NCBI RefSeq assembly: GCF_000337895.1
Contig: NZ_AOMA01000049.1
Location: 1 to 64,000 of the forward strand
Length of the DNA stretch: 64,000 bases
From: Halobiforma nitratireducens JCM 10879
GTDB lineage: Archaea; Halobacteriota; Halobacteria; Halobacteriales; Natrialbaceae
Reading direction: 5' to 3'
Shown: positions 38,301 to 46,611 of the stretch, piece after piece
How positions within the stretch are numbered: the first letter of the stretch is position 1
Layout: the number at the start of each line of letters is the position of its first letter
The notes under the pieces: model-generated
What the model saw: only the letters and a program-made list of their open reading frames with translations
The model's database searches: none
Told to the model about the DNA's origin: nothing
Made by a program: the position numbers and the translations under genes

Positions 38301-39337
38301 TTGCCCGAAATCGGGTGGGTGATCACGTTGCCGTCGAACTCCGGTAGGGCGACCGAGAGGGCCAGTTCGAAGCCCATCACGCCGGTGTCGCTCGACTGGT
38401 AGCGGGATCGCGAGCGCATCGTCGTGACCGTCTGCAACACCGGCACGCCCAGCCGGTCGAGGAAGACGTCCTCCGCCGACTGTCCCTCGTCGCTGGCCGA
38501 ACGGCCCCGCTCGTCCATCGACAGCGAGAACATGAACGACGACAGGACGGCGTCGACGACGGGTTCACCGGTGGCGGTTTCATCGCCGTCTCGAGGCGTC
38601 CCCGACGCCTCGCCGTCGTCCAGCAACCAGTTTTCGGTGACCCACTCGGCGTCTTCCTGTTTTTCGCTGTCGGTGGCAGGGTTACAGAAGATCGGCAAGG
38701 CATTCACACCCTGCTCCTCGAGTGCGCGGACCTGCCGATCGACGTACCGGGTGTTCTCGTGGGTCCAATGGGACTCGTAGAACCAGATCGCCACGGTCGG
38801 CCGTTCGGGATCGTGGGTCGCGAGCAGTTCTTCGTACTCGATCCCGGGATAGTCGGGGTGATAGACCCCCTCGGTCGGCAGTGCAGTCGGCTCGTCGTAC
38901 TCGAGTTCCCGGTCCGTGTACTCCGCGGCGAGGAACCGACACAGGTTCTCGACGTTGACCGTCCCGCCCTTTTCGAGGTAGTCGTACGCGAGCTCCCGGT
39001 GGTCCTCGGCTACCGTCGTATCCTCGAAGGCGAAGGCGTCGCCGGTGGCCTTGACGATCAGGGGAACCCCGGCCTCCGCGAGCGCGCTCGTGGCGTAGTC
39101 GTAGCCGGGCATGCTGTCTTCGGCCCCGTGGAGCCAGAAGACCGCCGCCGCGGCGTCGCGTAACGTGTCTACGAACGCCTCGACGTCGCTTTCCGCTTCG
39201 AGATCGCTCTCCGAGCGGACGACCAACTCGAGGTCGGAAGCGTTCTCACCTCCGATCCCCTCGGCGAGCCGTTCGGCCGCACGACCGATCGATCCGAGTT
39301 CGTTCTCCGTCGCGGTGTATATCCCGATCCGTGTCAT
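35378..39337 (-). CDS. cobN: Cobaltochelatase large subunit CobN
   Basis: This 1319-residue protein is typical of CobN/BchH. The start at 39337 (MTRIGIYTATENELGS) puts the family N-terminus first. Visible family stretches include FWLHGAEDSMPGYDYA, VAIWFYESHWTHENTRYVDR, HTSNEEKRIAVVLHNYPPSD, VVHLGTHGSLEWLPGKTVGL and WYAFHGGFISAVSEIAG. It inserts cobalt into a corrin or hydrogenobyrinate with ATP, together with ChlI/ChlD-type subunits; here a fused ChlID is divergently encoded. With CbiX also present, its exact substrate in haloarchaea is uncertain. Confidence 0.95.
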   Translation of the reverse strand: MTRIGIYTATENELGSIGRAAERLAEGIGGENASDLELVVRSESDLEAESDVEAFVDTLRDAAAAVFWLHGAEDSMPGYDYATSALAEAGVPLIVKATGDAFAFEDTTVAEDHRELAYDYLEKGGTVNVENLCRFLAAEYTDRELEYDEPTALPTEGVYHPDYPGIEYEELLATHDPERPTVAIWFYESHWTHENTRYVDRQVRALEEQGVNALPIFCNPATDSEKQEDAEWVTENWLLDDGEASGTPRDGDETATGEPVVDAVLSSFMFSLSMDERGRSASDEGQSAEDVFLDRLGVPVLQTVTTMRSRSRYQSSDTGVMGFELALSVALPEFDGNVITHPISGKERTDDEAGIGSAPKHHFPIEERIDHVTRLAVNWAQLRHTSNEEKRIAVVLHNYPPSDDGIGTAFGLDSPDSTVNLLEELESRGYDLAGEMPDDGQTLVERLTSQLTLEDRWVAPEDVRELSVDVVSPDTYEEWFADADERFQENVIEEWGEVPDRPFAIPGVEFGNVLVTVQPPRGFGMDPSKVYHDSDLQPPHDYFAFYGWLRNQFEADAVVHLGTHGSLEWLPGKTVGLNGESAPDQLVDDIPNVYPYIVNNPGEGTQAKRRSYAAIVDYLTPVMRSAGTYDELSELEELANQYREAGMEDARADDGEHLEDLIREKVEELDLAVELGIEGTVDEKAAVRGPDEAGSTLAEGDVEGDEVGVDDLVERVHEYLTDVKTTQIRLGLHTMSEPPEDERLVEYLVALTRLENPGAPSLRESVAGALGVDYEKMLNAPGEYDDDLGMTYAEAADVVHETSLELVETLAAYDFDVPESEREAGPEDEVNMNLLVVDLETIGDARATSGAHDDLRKALAYICDEAKPRVQGAEDEVPRTADALSGEYVPPGGSGAPTRGGVDLLPTARNFYTLDPRKVPAKPAWQVGREVADGVLERHHSENDGYPEEIGVVAWGTPTVRTRGETIAQVLAMMGVEPQWTDAGRIDDVEPIPLEELDRPRIDVTTRVSGLFRDAFPAAAGVIHDAVDAVVDLDEPHEMNYVKKHVEEEAEELREREGLEESDARKAAKHRVFTTRPGGYGAGTNKAVDEGNWDDRGDLASVYVQWGGYAMGSRGRVSDAHDAFERRLSSVDATVKIEDTMEQDEFDSSDWYAFHGGFISAVSEIAGEEPASYVGDSSDPDNVDVYTNEEKIRKAMRSRVLNPDWLESMEEHGYKGAGDLSTTVDVTLGWDATTGVVSDTLWEEVAAKYAFDEDRQDWLRDVNPWALESITDTLLEAIERDLWDADEETADRLRDLNLEVEGDLEARTTNETVGTPTDD

Positions 39338-39379
39338 CGCGTTTTTAAACCTCTGTTGTATTAGCGCAACCATGGTTGC
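39338..39379. promoter_or_regulatory. Divergent cobN/chlID promoter with a 14-bp palindrome on the chlID start codon
   Basis: Only 34 bp separate the two start codons. The box GTTTTTAAAC (39341-39350) suits a TATA for leaderless chlID (ATG at 39372). GCAACCATGGTTGC (39366-39379) is a perfect palindrome containing the chlID ATG. GTTG (39355-39358) with CAAC (39367-39370) adds another inverted pair. TGTTGTA (39354-39360) is shared with the cbiT upstream region. Confidence 0.55.
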
Positions 39380-41582
39380 AAACGCCGGAGATAAAAAGCT
39401 ATCGTCGCTCCCCTTTCCGGCGATCGTCGGCCAGCGGGAGCTCAAGCGCGTGCTGCTCGCGGTTGCGGCGAACGACGACCTCGATGGGGCCCTGATCGCC
39501 GGCGAGAAGGGGACCGCGAAGTCGACGGCCGTCCGCGGGCTCGTCGACCTGCTCCCGGAGCAACGGGCGGTCGCGGACTGTCCGTACGGCTGTGCGCCCG
39601 ACGAGCCGTCCCTGCAGTGTGAGTCGTGTCGCGACCGGGATCGCGAGGATGTCCCCGTCGAAACGCGGCCCGTCCCGCTCGTGACGCTCCCGCTCGGCGC
39701 GACCCGCGATCGCGTCGTCGGTACGCTCTCCGTCGAGGACGCGCTGGCCGGAGAGGCCGACTTCGATCCGGGCTTGCTGGCTCGCGCCCACCGCGGGCTC
39801 CTCTACGTCGACGAGGTGAATTTGCTCGACGACCACCTCGTGGACGTGCTCCTCGACGCGGCAGCAAGCGGTGTCAACCGCGTCGAGCGAGACGGCGTCA
39901 GCGTCTCACACCCCGCCGAGTTCACGCTGATCGGAACGATGAACCCCGAGGAGGGAGAGCTCCGCCCACAGTTGCGTGACCGGTTCGCGCTGCGGGCGAC
40001 CGTAGCCGGCTGTCGCGACGTCGAAGACCGCGTCACGGTGGTCGACCGCGTGCTCGAGCGCTCGAGCGACGACAGTTCGCCGGACTCCTACCGCGACGAG
40101 GTCGATTCACTTCGGGCCGACCTCCGGGCCGCTCGCGAGCGCCTTCCAGGGGTTACCCTTCCGGACGAGTTCAAGACGGAGATTGCCGAACTCTGTCTCG
40201 AGGCCGGCGTCGACGGTCACCGTGGTGACGTGGCGATCGCCCGGACGGCGATGACGCTGGCCGCACTCGAGGGTCGAACGACGGTCATCGAGGGAGACGT
40301 TCGCGAGGCAGCGGGCTACGCGTTGCCCCACCGACTCCGGTCGACGCCGTTCGAGGAGACGCCGGCTCTCGAGGACCTGCTCGAGGAGCGGTTCGACGAG
40401 GACGGAGGTGACGACGGAGAACGTGAGAACGACGGCGAAGCCGACGAGGGCGCGGACGGCGACGGTGACGGGGACGGAGCCGACGGGAGCGCGAACGACG
40501 ACGAGACGCCCACGGAACGCGAAGCGCCCGAACCGGGCGACGACGCGGGGGCCGAAAGCGACGGTGACGGCCCGGTGGACGACGGCGACGCTTCCGACAC
40601 CGACGACGGGCAAAACGAACGCGACGGGGCCCCCTCTCCATCTCCCTCTCCCTCTTCGAGTGGGGAACTCGAGCCGACGGACGACGACGCTGTGGACCCC
40701 CCCTCGAGCCCCTCGGACGGAAACACGGACGACGGAAACGAATCCGACGGCGACCCCGAAACGGCCGCACCGATCGTCCCCGGCCAGCGACGCCCCGAGA
40801 TCGGCCAGGCGACCGCACCGAATCTCGACACCCCCGAAGTCGACGATGGGTCCGGCGACGCCGGCGGAAGTCGACGATCTTCGGCGACCTCCGACAGCGA
40901 CGCACGCGGGCCCCGCGTTCGAACGGAGCGGGCGTCGCCCGACGACCGGATCGACGCGGCCGCATCGGTTCGGGCGGCGGCCACACGGGGCGACTCGAGC
41001 GTCGAGGAACAGGACCTCCGCCGGTCGATCAGGACCGACGAAACGGCGGCGACGATCGTCTTCGCCGTCGACGCGAGCGCATCTATGCGGCCCGCGATGC
41101 GAACCGCGAAAGGTGTCGTCCTCGAGTTGCTCCGGGACAGCTACCAGCAGCGAGATCGGGTCGCCTTCGTCGCGTTCGCGGGCGACGACGCCGAGGTACT
41201 GCTGCCGCCGACCGACAGCGTCTCGCTCGCCGCCAGACACCTCAAGGACCTCCCGACGGGCGATCGGACGCCGCTGCCGGCCGGCCTCGAGACCACGGCG
41301 CGACTCCTCCGTGGGGCGACGACGGACGCGGCGGTGGTCGTGCTCGTGACGGACGGCCGAGCGAACGTCGCCGACGGGAGTCCGACGAAGGCGACGCGGC
41401 GAGCCGCTCGCGAACTCGCAGCCACCGGCACTCGCGTGCTCGTCGTCGACGCGGGCGAGGACGCCCGAGGGGGCGTCACGGGGATCGTCGCCGAGGAAAC
41501 GGATGGGCGAACCGTTCCCCTGTCGGGGCTGTCGAGAGAGGCGGTTCGAACGGCGGTCGAACGGGCCGGGGACGACGGGTAG
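39372..41582 (+). CDS. chlID: Fused ChlI-ChlD type chelatase subunit (AAA+ and von Willebrand A domains)
   Basis: The protein has 736 residues. The AAA+ domain (about 1-330) starts FPAIVGQRELKRVLLAVAAN, with Walker A IAGEKGTAKST, Walker B GLLYVDEVNLLDDHLVDVLL and IGTMNPEEGELRPQLRDRF. Four Cys in DCPYGCAPDE and CESCRD suggest a zinc knuckle insert. An acidic Pro/Asp linker (about 345-520) leads to the vWA domain with the MIDAS VFAVDASASMRPAM. It is the ATPase motor for CobN. The start at 39372 was chosen because the upstream in-frame stretch overlaps cobN. Confidence 0.93.
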   Translation: MVANAGDKKLSSLPFPAIVGQRELKRVLLAVAANDDLDGALIAGEKGTAKSTAVRGLVDLLPEQRAVADCPYGCAPDEPSLQCESCRDRDREDVPVETRPVPLVTLPLGATRDRVVGTLSVEDALAGEADFDPGLLARAHRGLLYVDEVNLLDDHLVDVLLDAAASGVNRVERDGVSVSHPAEFTLIGTMNPEEGELRPQLRDRFALRATVAGCRDVEDRVTVVDRVLERSSDDSSPDSYRDEVDSLRADLRAARERLPGVTLPDEFKTEIAELCLEAGVDGHRGDVAIARTAMTLAALEGRTTVIEGDVREAAGYALPHRLRSTPFEETPALEDLLEERFDEDGGDDGERENDGEADEGADGDGDGDGADGSANDDETPTEREAPEPGDDAGAESDGDGPVDDGDASDTDDGQNERDGAPSPSPSPSSSGELEPTDDDAVDPPSSPSDGNTDDGNESDGDPETAAPIVPGQRRPEIGQATAPNLDTPEVDDGSGDAGGSRRSSATSDSDARGPRVRTERASPDDRIDAAASVRAAATRGDSSVEEQDLRRSIRTDETAATIVFAVDASASMRPAMRTAKGVVLELLRDSYQQRDRVAFVAFAGDDAEVLLPPTDSVSLAARHLKDLPTGDRTPLPAGLETTARLLRGATTDAAVVVLVTDGRANVADGSPTKATRRAARELAATGTRVLVVDAGEDARGGVTGIVAEETDGRTVPLSGLSREAVRTAVERAGDDG

Positions 41583-41674
41583 CCCGACAGTCGTCACCGT
41601 CCCGGCTCGATCACGGATCAATACGCCTTTGAGTCGCCTGGGCCGTTCTCCGACGGGAGAACGATGACTCGACC

Positions 41675-43294
41675 ATGAGCGGGGATGGGACGACTTCCGG
41701 CGAGGGGAGCGAGAGGGACAGTGCAGACAACATCGAGTACGGCATCGACGACAAACCGCCGCTGGGCGAATCCGCCGTCCTGGGCGTCCAGCACTACCTG
41801 ACGATGGTCGGTGCGAACATCGCGGTCCCGCTGATCTTGGCGGACGCGATGGGGATGATCGAGAACCCCGAGGTGACCGCACAGTTCATCGGGACGTTCT
41901 TCGTCGTCTCGGGGATCGCGACGCTGGCACAGACGACCTTCGGGAACCGCTATCCGATCGTACAGGGGGCTCCGTTCTCGATGCTCGCCCCGGCGATCGC
42001 TATCGTCACGGTCGTGACCACGGGTGGCATCGCGGGCCAACCGGACTGGCAAGCCGCACTGGTACAGCTACAGGGCGCGATCATCGTCGCTGCGGCCGTC
42101 CAGGTGTTGCTGGGCTATCTCGGCCTGGTTGGCAAACTCCGTCGGTTCCTTTCGCCGGTCGTGATCGCACCGACGATCGCACTCATCGGGCTGTCGCTGT
42201 TCGACGCGCCCCAGATTACGGGGACTGACCAGAGCTGGTGGCTGCTTGGGCTGACGGTCGTGCTCATCGTCCTGTTCTCGCAGTATCTCGAGCTCAAGCA
42301 CAGGGCGTTCCGGCTGTATCCAGTCATCCTGGCGATCGCGATCGCCTGGGTCGCTGCGGCGGGCCTTTCGGTCGCCGACGTTCTCGGCACTGACCACCCG
42401 GGCCACGTCCCGCTCGGAGAAGTCGCCGACGCGTCGCTACTCATGCCGATCTACCCCTTCCAGTGGGGGGTACCCGAGTTCACGACCGCGTTCGCCATCG
42501 GGATGTTCGCCGGCGTTCTCGCCTCGATCGTCGAGAGCATCGGCGACTACTACGCGGTCGCGAACCTGACCGGCTCCGCAGCGCCAAGCGAGAAGCGAAT
42601 CAACCACGGCATCGGCATGGAGGGCCTGATGAACGTCTTCTCCGGGATCATGGGAACCGGCGGCTCGACGTCCTACTCCGAGAACGTCGGCGCGATCGGC
42701 CTGACCGGCGTCGCCTCCCGATACGTCGTCCAGATCGGTGCCCTCGTCATGCTCGTCGTCGGCTTCGTCGGCTACTTCGGACAGCTGATCGCGACGATCC
42801 CCGATCCGATCGTCGGCGGGCTCTTCATCGCCATGTTCGCCCAGATCGTCGCCGTCGGCGTGGGCAACCTCAGACACGTCGACCTCGACTCCTCGAGGAA
42901 CGTGTTCGTCATCGGCTTCGCGCTGTTCGTCGGGCTGGCAATCCCGGCGTATATGGGCAACTTCGAGACCACCCTCGAGTTCCGCACCGCCGTCGGCATC
43001 GAGGCGGCTATCGCGCCGCTTCTCGAGTTCGACCTCGTCGCCAACACGGTCCTGGCGAGCAGCCTCGAGGCCGCGGCGATCGCCGCCGTCGACACCGTGT
43101 TCATCATCGGCTCGACGGGGATGGCCGTCGGTGGACTCGCGGCGCTGTTTCTGGACAACACGATCCCGGGCACTCGAGAGGAACGTGGACTCGCCGAGTG
43201 GAGCCGGCTGACGGAGGACGAAGCCGACTTCGAGACCTTCTGGGACCGGTGGGTCGACGCCGACGAGGAACCTGGCACTGACCGTTCGCGGTAA
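41675..43294 (+). CDS. NCS2 uracil-xanthine permease family transporter
   Basis: This 539-residue protein has about 14 membrane helices. Family marks are VLGVQHYLTMVGANIAVPLI at the N-terminus, TTFGNRYPIVQGAPFSMLAP, ESIGDYYAVANLTG and the conserved GTGGSTSYSENVGAIGLTGV. It imports nucleobases (uracil, xanthine or urate) by cation symport. The substrate cannot be assigned from sequence alone. It is on the plus strand after chlID with a 92-nt gap, so it is probably independent of cobalamin. Confidence 0.93.
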   Translation: MSGDGTTSGEGSERDSADNIEYGIDDKPPLGESAVLGVQHYLTMVGANIAVPLILADAMGMIENPEVTAQFIGTFFVVSGIATLAQTTFGNRYPIVQGAPFSMLAPAIAIVTVVTTGGIAGQPDWQAALVQLQGAIIVAAAVQVLLGYLGLVGKLRRFLSPVVIAPTIALIGLSLFDAPQITGTDQSWWLLGLTVVLIVLFSQYLELKHRAFRLYPVILAIAIAWVAAAGLSVADVLGTDHPGHVPLGEVADASLLMPIYPFQWGVPEFTTAFAIGMFAGVLASIVESIGDYYAVANLTGSAAPSEKRINHGIGMEGLMNVFSGIMGTGGSTSYSENVGAIGLTGVASRYVVQIGALVMLVVGFVGYFGQLIATIPDPIVGGLFIAMFAQIVAVGVGNLRHVDLDSSRNVFVIGFALFVGLAIPAYMGNFETTLEFRTAVGIEAAIAPLLEFDLVANTVLASSLEAAAIAAVDTVFIIGSTGMAVGGLAALFLDNTIPGTREERGLAEWSRLTEDEADFETFWDRWVDADEEPGTDRSR

Positions 43295-43553
43295 CGTCGG
43301 CGTCTGTCACCGCGTGTGGTTTCCATCGCTTGCTTTTCCGTCGTCGACTCGTCGGGGGAATCCGTGAGGGGAGCGGCGGGCGACGACGGGTGACGACGGG
43401 CGACGACGGGCGAGTTCGAGGTCGAGCCCATCCGATCCGATCCGATACGACCGCCCTGCCCCGATCCGCTCCGATCCGAGTCGATCCGACCCGACTCTCG
43501 AGTCCGGCCAGCCGACCGATAGTATTTGGTTCTCGGGCCCACAGAGAGTGGTG
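43295..43553. other. Intergenic region with short direct repeats
   Basis: No gene is supported. It holds repeats of gacgacggg/gacgacgggc near 43381-43410 and many gatccgat words near 43432-43490. An A/T box, AGTATTTGGTTC (43531-43542), precedes the hydrolase start and may be its TATA element. Confidence 0.5.
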
Positions 43554-44420
43554 ATGGCAACCCTCCCGCTCGCGGACGACTCCGGCTCCCTCTGGTACGA
43601 CGAGTACGGCGACGGCAGACCGCTCGTGTTCGTCCACGGCGGCTGGATGAACGGCCGCTCCTGGCGGCCCCAGATCGACCACTTCGCCGACGAGTTCCGC
43701 GTCGTCACGATCGACGTCCGGGGTCACGGCAACACGGGCGCGACGGACCGGACCCGGTACTCGATCGAGTTGTTCGCCGACGACCTCGAGCGGTTGCTCG
43801 CCCGACTCGAGGCCGACGGGACCCGTCGTGATGGAGCCCGGGACGATGGCGCGCCGATCCTCTGTGGCCTCTCGCTTGGGTCGATGGTCGTCCAGGAGTT
43901 CCTGTCCCGTCACCCGGATCGTGCCGCCGGCGCGATCCTCGCGGGTGCCGTCCGGTCGATGCCGCCGGTGGGTCTTCCAGCCGGCATGAAACCGCTCGTG
44001 TCCCCGACGCCTGCGGTGTCGACGAGCCTCTCGATGGCGGGGCCACGGACCACCTTTCGGTCGCTACTGTACTCGATTCGGGCGACGACCGGCGGGCCGT
44101 GGCTATCGGTCGACCCTGCGGTTCGCTCGACGGCGATGGACGCCGTCGGCGAAATCTCGAGTGCGGAGTTCCGGAAGGTGTTCGACGCGCTGTTCCGGTA
44201 CGAGCCGCCGTCGCTGACCGGCGTCTCGACGCCGACGCTGGTCGTTCACGGCGAGCAGGAGGCCCAACCCGTCGTTCGGCAGGGCGAGCGGATCGCGGCG
44301 GCAGTCGACGACGGCCGTCACCTCACGCTCGGCGACGCGGGTCATCTCGTCAACCAGGACCGGCCACGGGCGTTCAACGACATCGGGGAAAAGTTCCTCG
44401 GCGGACTGGCCGCAGTCTGA
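43554..44420 (+). CDS. Alpha/beta-fold hydrolase
   Basis: This 288-residue protein has the oxyanion strand LVFVHGGWMNGRSWRPQI, VVTIDVRGHGNTG, the nucleophile elbow CGLSLGSM (Ser about residue 105), an acid in LVVHGEQEAQPV and the catalytic His in GDAGHLVNQDRP. It resembles small esterases/lactonases; the substrate is unknown. Two GTG codons directly precede the ATG, and the ATG at 43554 was chosen. Confidence 0.88.
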   Translation: MATLPLADDSGSLWYDEYGDGRPLVFVHGGWMNGRSWRPQIDHFADEFRVVTIDVRGHGNTGATDRTRYSIELFADDLERLLARLEADGTRRDGARDDGAPILCGLSLGSMVVQEFLSRHPDRAAGAILAGAVRSMPPVGLPAGMKPLVSPTPAVSTSLSMAGPRTTFRSLLYSIRATTGGPWLSVDPAVRSTAMDAVGEISSAEFRKVFDALFRYEPPSLTGVSTPTLVVHGEQEAQPVVRQGERIAAAVDDGRHLTLGDAGHLVNQDRPRAFNDIGEKFLGGLAAV

Positions 44421-44571
44421 CGGCTTCTTTCGTGCTGATCGGGGTCGAAACCCGTCTCCTGCCCTGACAGTCACGACGACGCTGGCAACAGAATTTGGCG
44501 ACGACCCCAAGGAGAACAGCCACGAATACACGACATCGGTTCGGTCGGCGACCGATCGACCACCACACACC

Positions 44572-45381
44572 ATGAGCAGCCACAGTCCGGAGTCCGAACC
44601 CGAACCCGAATCCGAATCCCAGTCCCAGACCCAGACCCAGTCTCAGTCTCACTCTCAGTCTCAGTCTCAGTCGGCGGTCGTTCCGCCGGGCCGAGAGCAG
44701 TGGTCCAGCATCTCGAAACACGTGTTCAACAGCTACCTCGAAGCGAACAACGCCCTTCTCGCGACGATGGGCATCTCGCCGTCTCCGGCCGATCGGAGCG
44801 ACGCAGCGACCGACCGACGAGTCCCCCTCGAGCCGGGGGCCGAGGACTCCCCTCTCCCCGAACTCGCGTTCGGCGAGCAGGCGTGGGTGACGGAACGCTC
44901 CGTCGGCGACCACAGCGACCTCGGCGTCGGCGAGTACGTTCGGTTCACGAAACGGATCGCGGAGGCCGACGTCTCCGCGTTCGCGACCGTCTCCGGGGAC
45001 ACCAACCGACTCCACCTCGAGAATGGGTTCGCGACCGAGACCCAGTTCGGCGGGCGAATCGTTCACGGCACACTCGTCGCCGGCACGATCAGCGCCGCGC
45101 TGGCCCGACTGCCGGGGACGACGATCTACCTCTCCCAGGACCTGGAGTTCCTCGCACCCGTCGAGATCGGCGACCGAGTCACGGCGGAGTGTGAAATCCT
45201 CGAGGAACTTGGTGAAGACCGCTATCGGGTACGAACGACGGTTCGTTCAGCACCGGAGTCGTCCTCGAGCGAACGGGAAGACGGAACAGCGGCCGACGAC
45301 GCGGACACAGACGACGACGGTGGGCGAACGGTCATCGACGGCGAGGCCGTCGTCGCGATCCGGCCGCTGCCATCCGAGTAG
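44572..45381 (+). CDS. MaoC family (R)-specific enoyl-CoA hydratase
   Basis: This 269-residue protein has a Ser/Gln/Glu repeat tail (1-35), then WSSISKHVFNSYLEANNALL, a segment I recall from haloarchaeal MaoC proteins near polyhydroxyalkanoate genes. The hot-dog domain (about 118-235) includes VRFTKRIAEADVSAFATVSG, with catalytic Asp and His in SGDTNRLH and GGRIVHGTLVAG. It hydrates enoyl-CoA, possibly for PHA synthesis; no pha genes are in the window. An acidic insertion lies before the last strand. Confidence 0.88.
   Translation: MSSHSPESEPEPESESQSQTQTQSQSHSQSQSQSAVVPPGREQWSSISKHVFNSYLEANNALLATMGISPSPADRSDAATDRRVPLEPGAEDSPLPELAFGEQAWVTERSVGDHSDLGVGEYVRFTKRIAEADVSAFATVSGDTNRLHLENGFATETQFGGRIVHGTLVAGTISAALARLPGTTIYLSQDLEFLAPVEIGDRVTAECEILEELGEDRYRVRTTVRSAPESSSSEREDGTAADDADTDDDGGRTVIDGEAVVAIRPLPSE
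44604..44675. repeat. Hexamer-like repeat encoding the Ser/Gln tail of the MaoC protein
   Basis: Repeats of cagtct/cagtcc/cagacc encode Ser-Gln/Thr-Gln dipeptides. Slippage would change the tail length without shifting frame. Confidence 0.75.
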
Positions 45382-45564
45382 TGACCACTGACCAAAGTCG
45401 AGCAGGGACTGTTCGGGACGGCTCGTTTCTCGTTTTCGGACGACCGCACCAACCTGCAATCGCGACTGGATATCCAGTCGGTCCTCGTACTACCGGACAA
45501 CAGTCAGTACACACCCGCTCGCGTCTCGAGACGATCGGTGTGTGCAGTGTGTTGTCCGACAGTA

Positions 45565-46281
45565 TCACTCGTCCTCTGAATCCCGACCGACGAGATCGTC
45601 GACGGTCTCCAGAGTCACGTCGGTCCCCTCGCTTTCGCCCGGAAGGATGTCGCCGAGCGATGCGCCGATCGCGGCGGCGGCCCAGATGACCGTCACGCGG
45701 CCGAACGCCTCGAGTCGCGTCGGGTCTTCCTCCGCGTGGCGGCCCCACAGCACCAGCAGGAACACCGACGTGAGAAACGACACCGCCAGGACGCCGACGA
45801 GCCGTCGAGGGACGACCCCGAACAGGGGCTCCGAGACGCCGACGTCTCTGAAGTCGGTCCAGTAAAGCAGGCCAGTCGTCAGCAGGACGATGAAGGTGAC
45901 GTTCGCGACCAGCGCCACCGGTATCCCGGCGATCGTCGTTTCGAGGAACCACTCGGCGATCTCGAAGACCCCGTCCTCGACCAGCAGTGGCAGCGACAGG
46001 AGCACGGCCCCGACGAACCCCTCGGCTACGTCACGGGTCGTGTACTTCTGAATCCCGTTACTGACGGACCGGCGGCCGGGAACGTGCTCGAGCATTCGTC
46101 GGACGCTGCGGACGTCCGCCCGTTCCGACGGGCTCGAGACGGACTGTTCGAGTTCGTCCAGTCGCTCGAGAACGTCGTCGACGTCGATGTCGACATCGGC
46201 ATCGACCTCGCCCGACTGCCGATCCACGTGATCGCGGCGCGGGCCGTAGTCGTCGCCCGCGTCCGCTTCCGAATCGCTCAT
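45565..46281 (-). CDS. DUF2391 family integral membrane protein
   Basis: The 238-residue protein has an acidic cytosolic N-terminus with a coiled helix (DVLERLDELEQSVSSPSE). From about 88 it has four or five membrane helices (AEGFVGAVLLSLPLLVEDGV, VALVANVTFIVLLTTGLLYW, LVGVLAVSFLTSVFLLVLWG, VTVIWAAAAIGASLGDILPG). The pattern matches DUF2391 membrane proteins of unknown function. The start at 46281 (MSDSEADAG) was preferred over an Arg/Ser-rich upstream extension. A minus-strand TATA-like box lies around 46292-46310. Confidence 0.82.
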   Translation of the reverse strand: MSDSEADAGDDYGPRRDHVDRQSGEVDADVDIDVDDVLERLDELEQSVSSPSERADVRSVRRMLEHVPGRRSVSNGIQKYTTRDVAEGFVGAVLLSLPLLVEDGVFEIAEWFLETTIAGIPVALVANVTFIVLLTTGLLYWTDFRDVGVSEPLFGVVPRRLVGVLAVSFLTSVFLLVLWGRHAEEDPTRLEAFGRVTVIWAAAAIGASLGDILPGESEGTDVTLETVDDLVGRDSEDE

Positions 46282-46611
46282 ACCGGGACGAACCAGCGCC
46301 GATACAAAAACGTTCCTCGCAGCCGGACGGTCCTTCGAAGGCGACGACAGCGACCGCAGTACCCTCGTGGACCGGCTCGACCTTCCCACGTCGGTCCGGC
46401 CCGGGAAGCGAGGACGACGGAAACGAAGACCGACGCTCCGTGTTTGTCTTCTTTCCGCTCTATCCGATAGCGCGTCGAGTAGCCATCGACCACGATATCG
46501 CGAGTGTTACGTCTTCTTATCTGTTATCGGGTAGAACTGTTCTCCGGACTGGAAACTGTCTCGGCCCATAGTTTAAAGATTTCGTACTACTCCGTGTAAG
46601 TGATACGAGAT
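46282..46611. promoter_or_regulatory. Divergent intergenic region with the subtilase promoter
   Basis: There is no gene in 330 nt. GTTTAAAGAT at 46571-46580 is a good TATA-like box, about 32-40 nt before the ATG at 46612. CTTATCTGTTATCGGG (46515-46530) is a further AT-rich patch. Nothing else is recognised. Confidence 0.5.

Noticed and set aside
36203-38347. 714-codon plus-strand frame under cobN
   Set aside because: A shadow of the conserved cobN frame.
40107-41882. 591-codon minus-strand frame under chlID
   Set aside because: Shadow frame with basic, repetitive composition opposite an acidic linker.
43381-43500. Direct repeats resembling a short CRISPR-like array
   Set aside because: Units are short (about 8-10 nt), irregular and without spacers of constant length; simple-sequence DNA.
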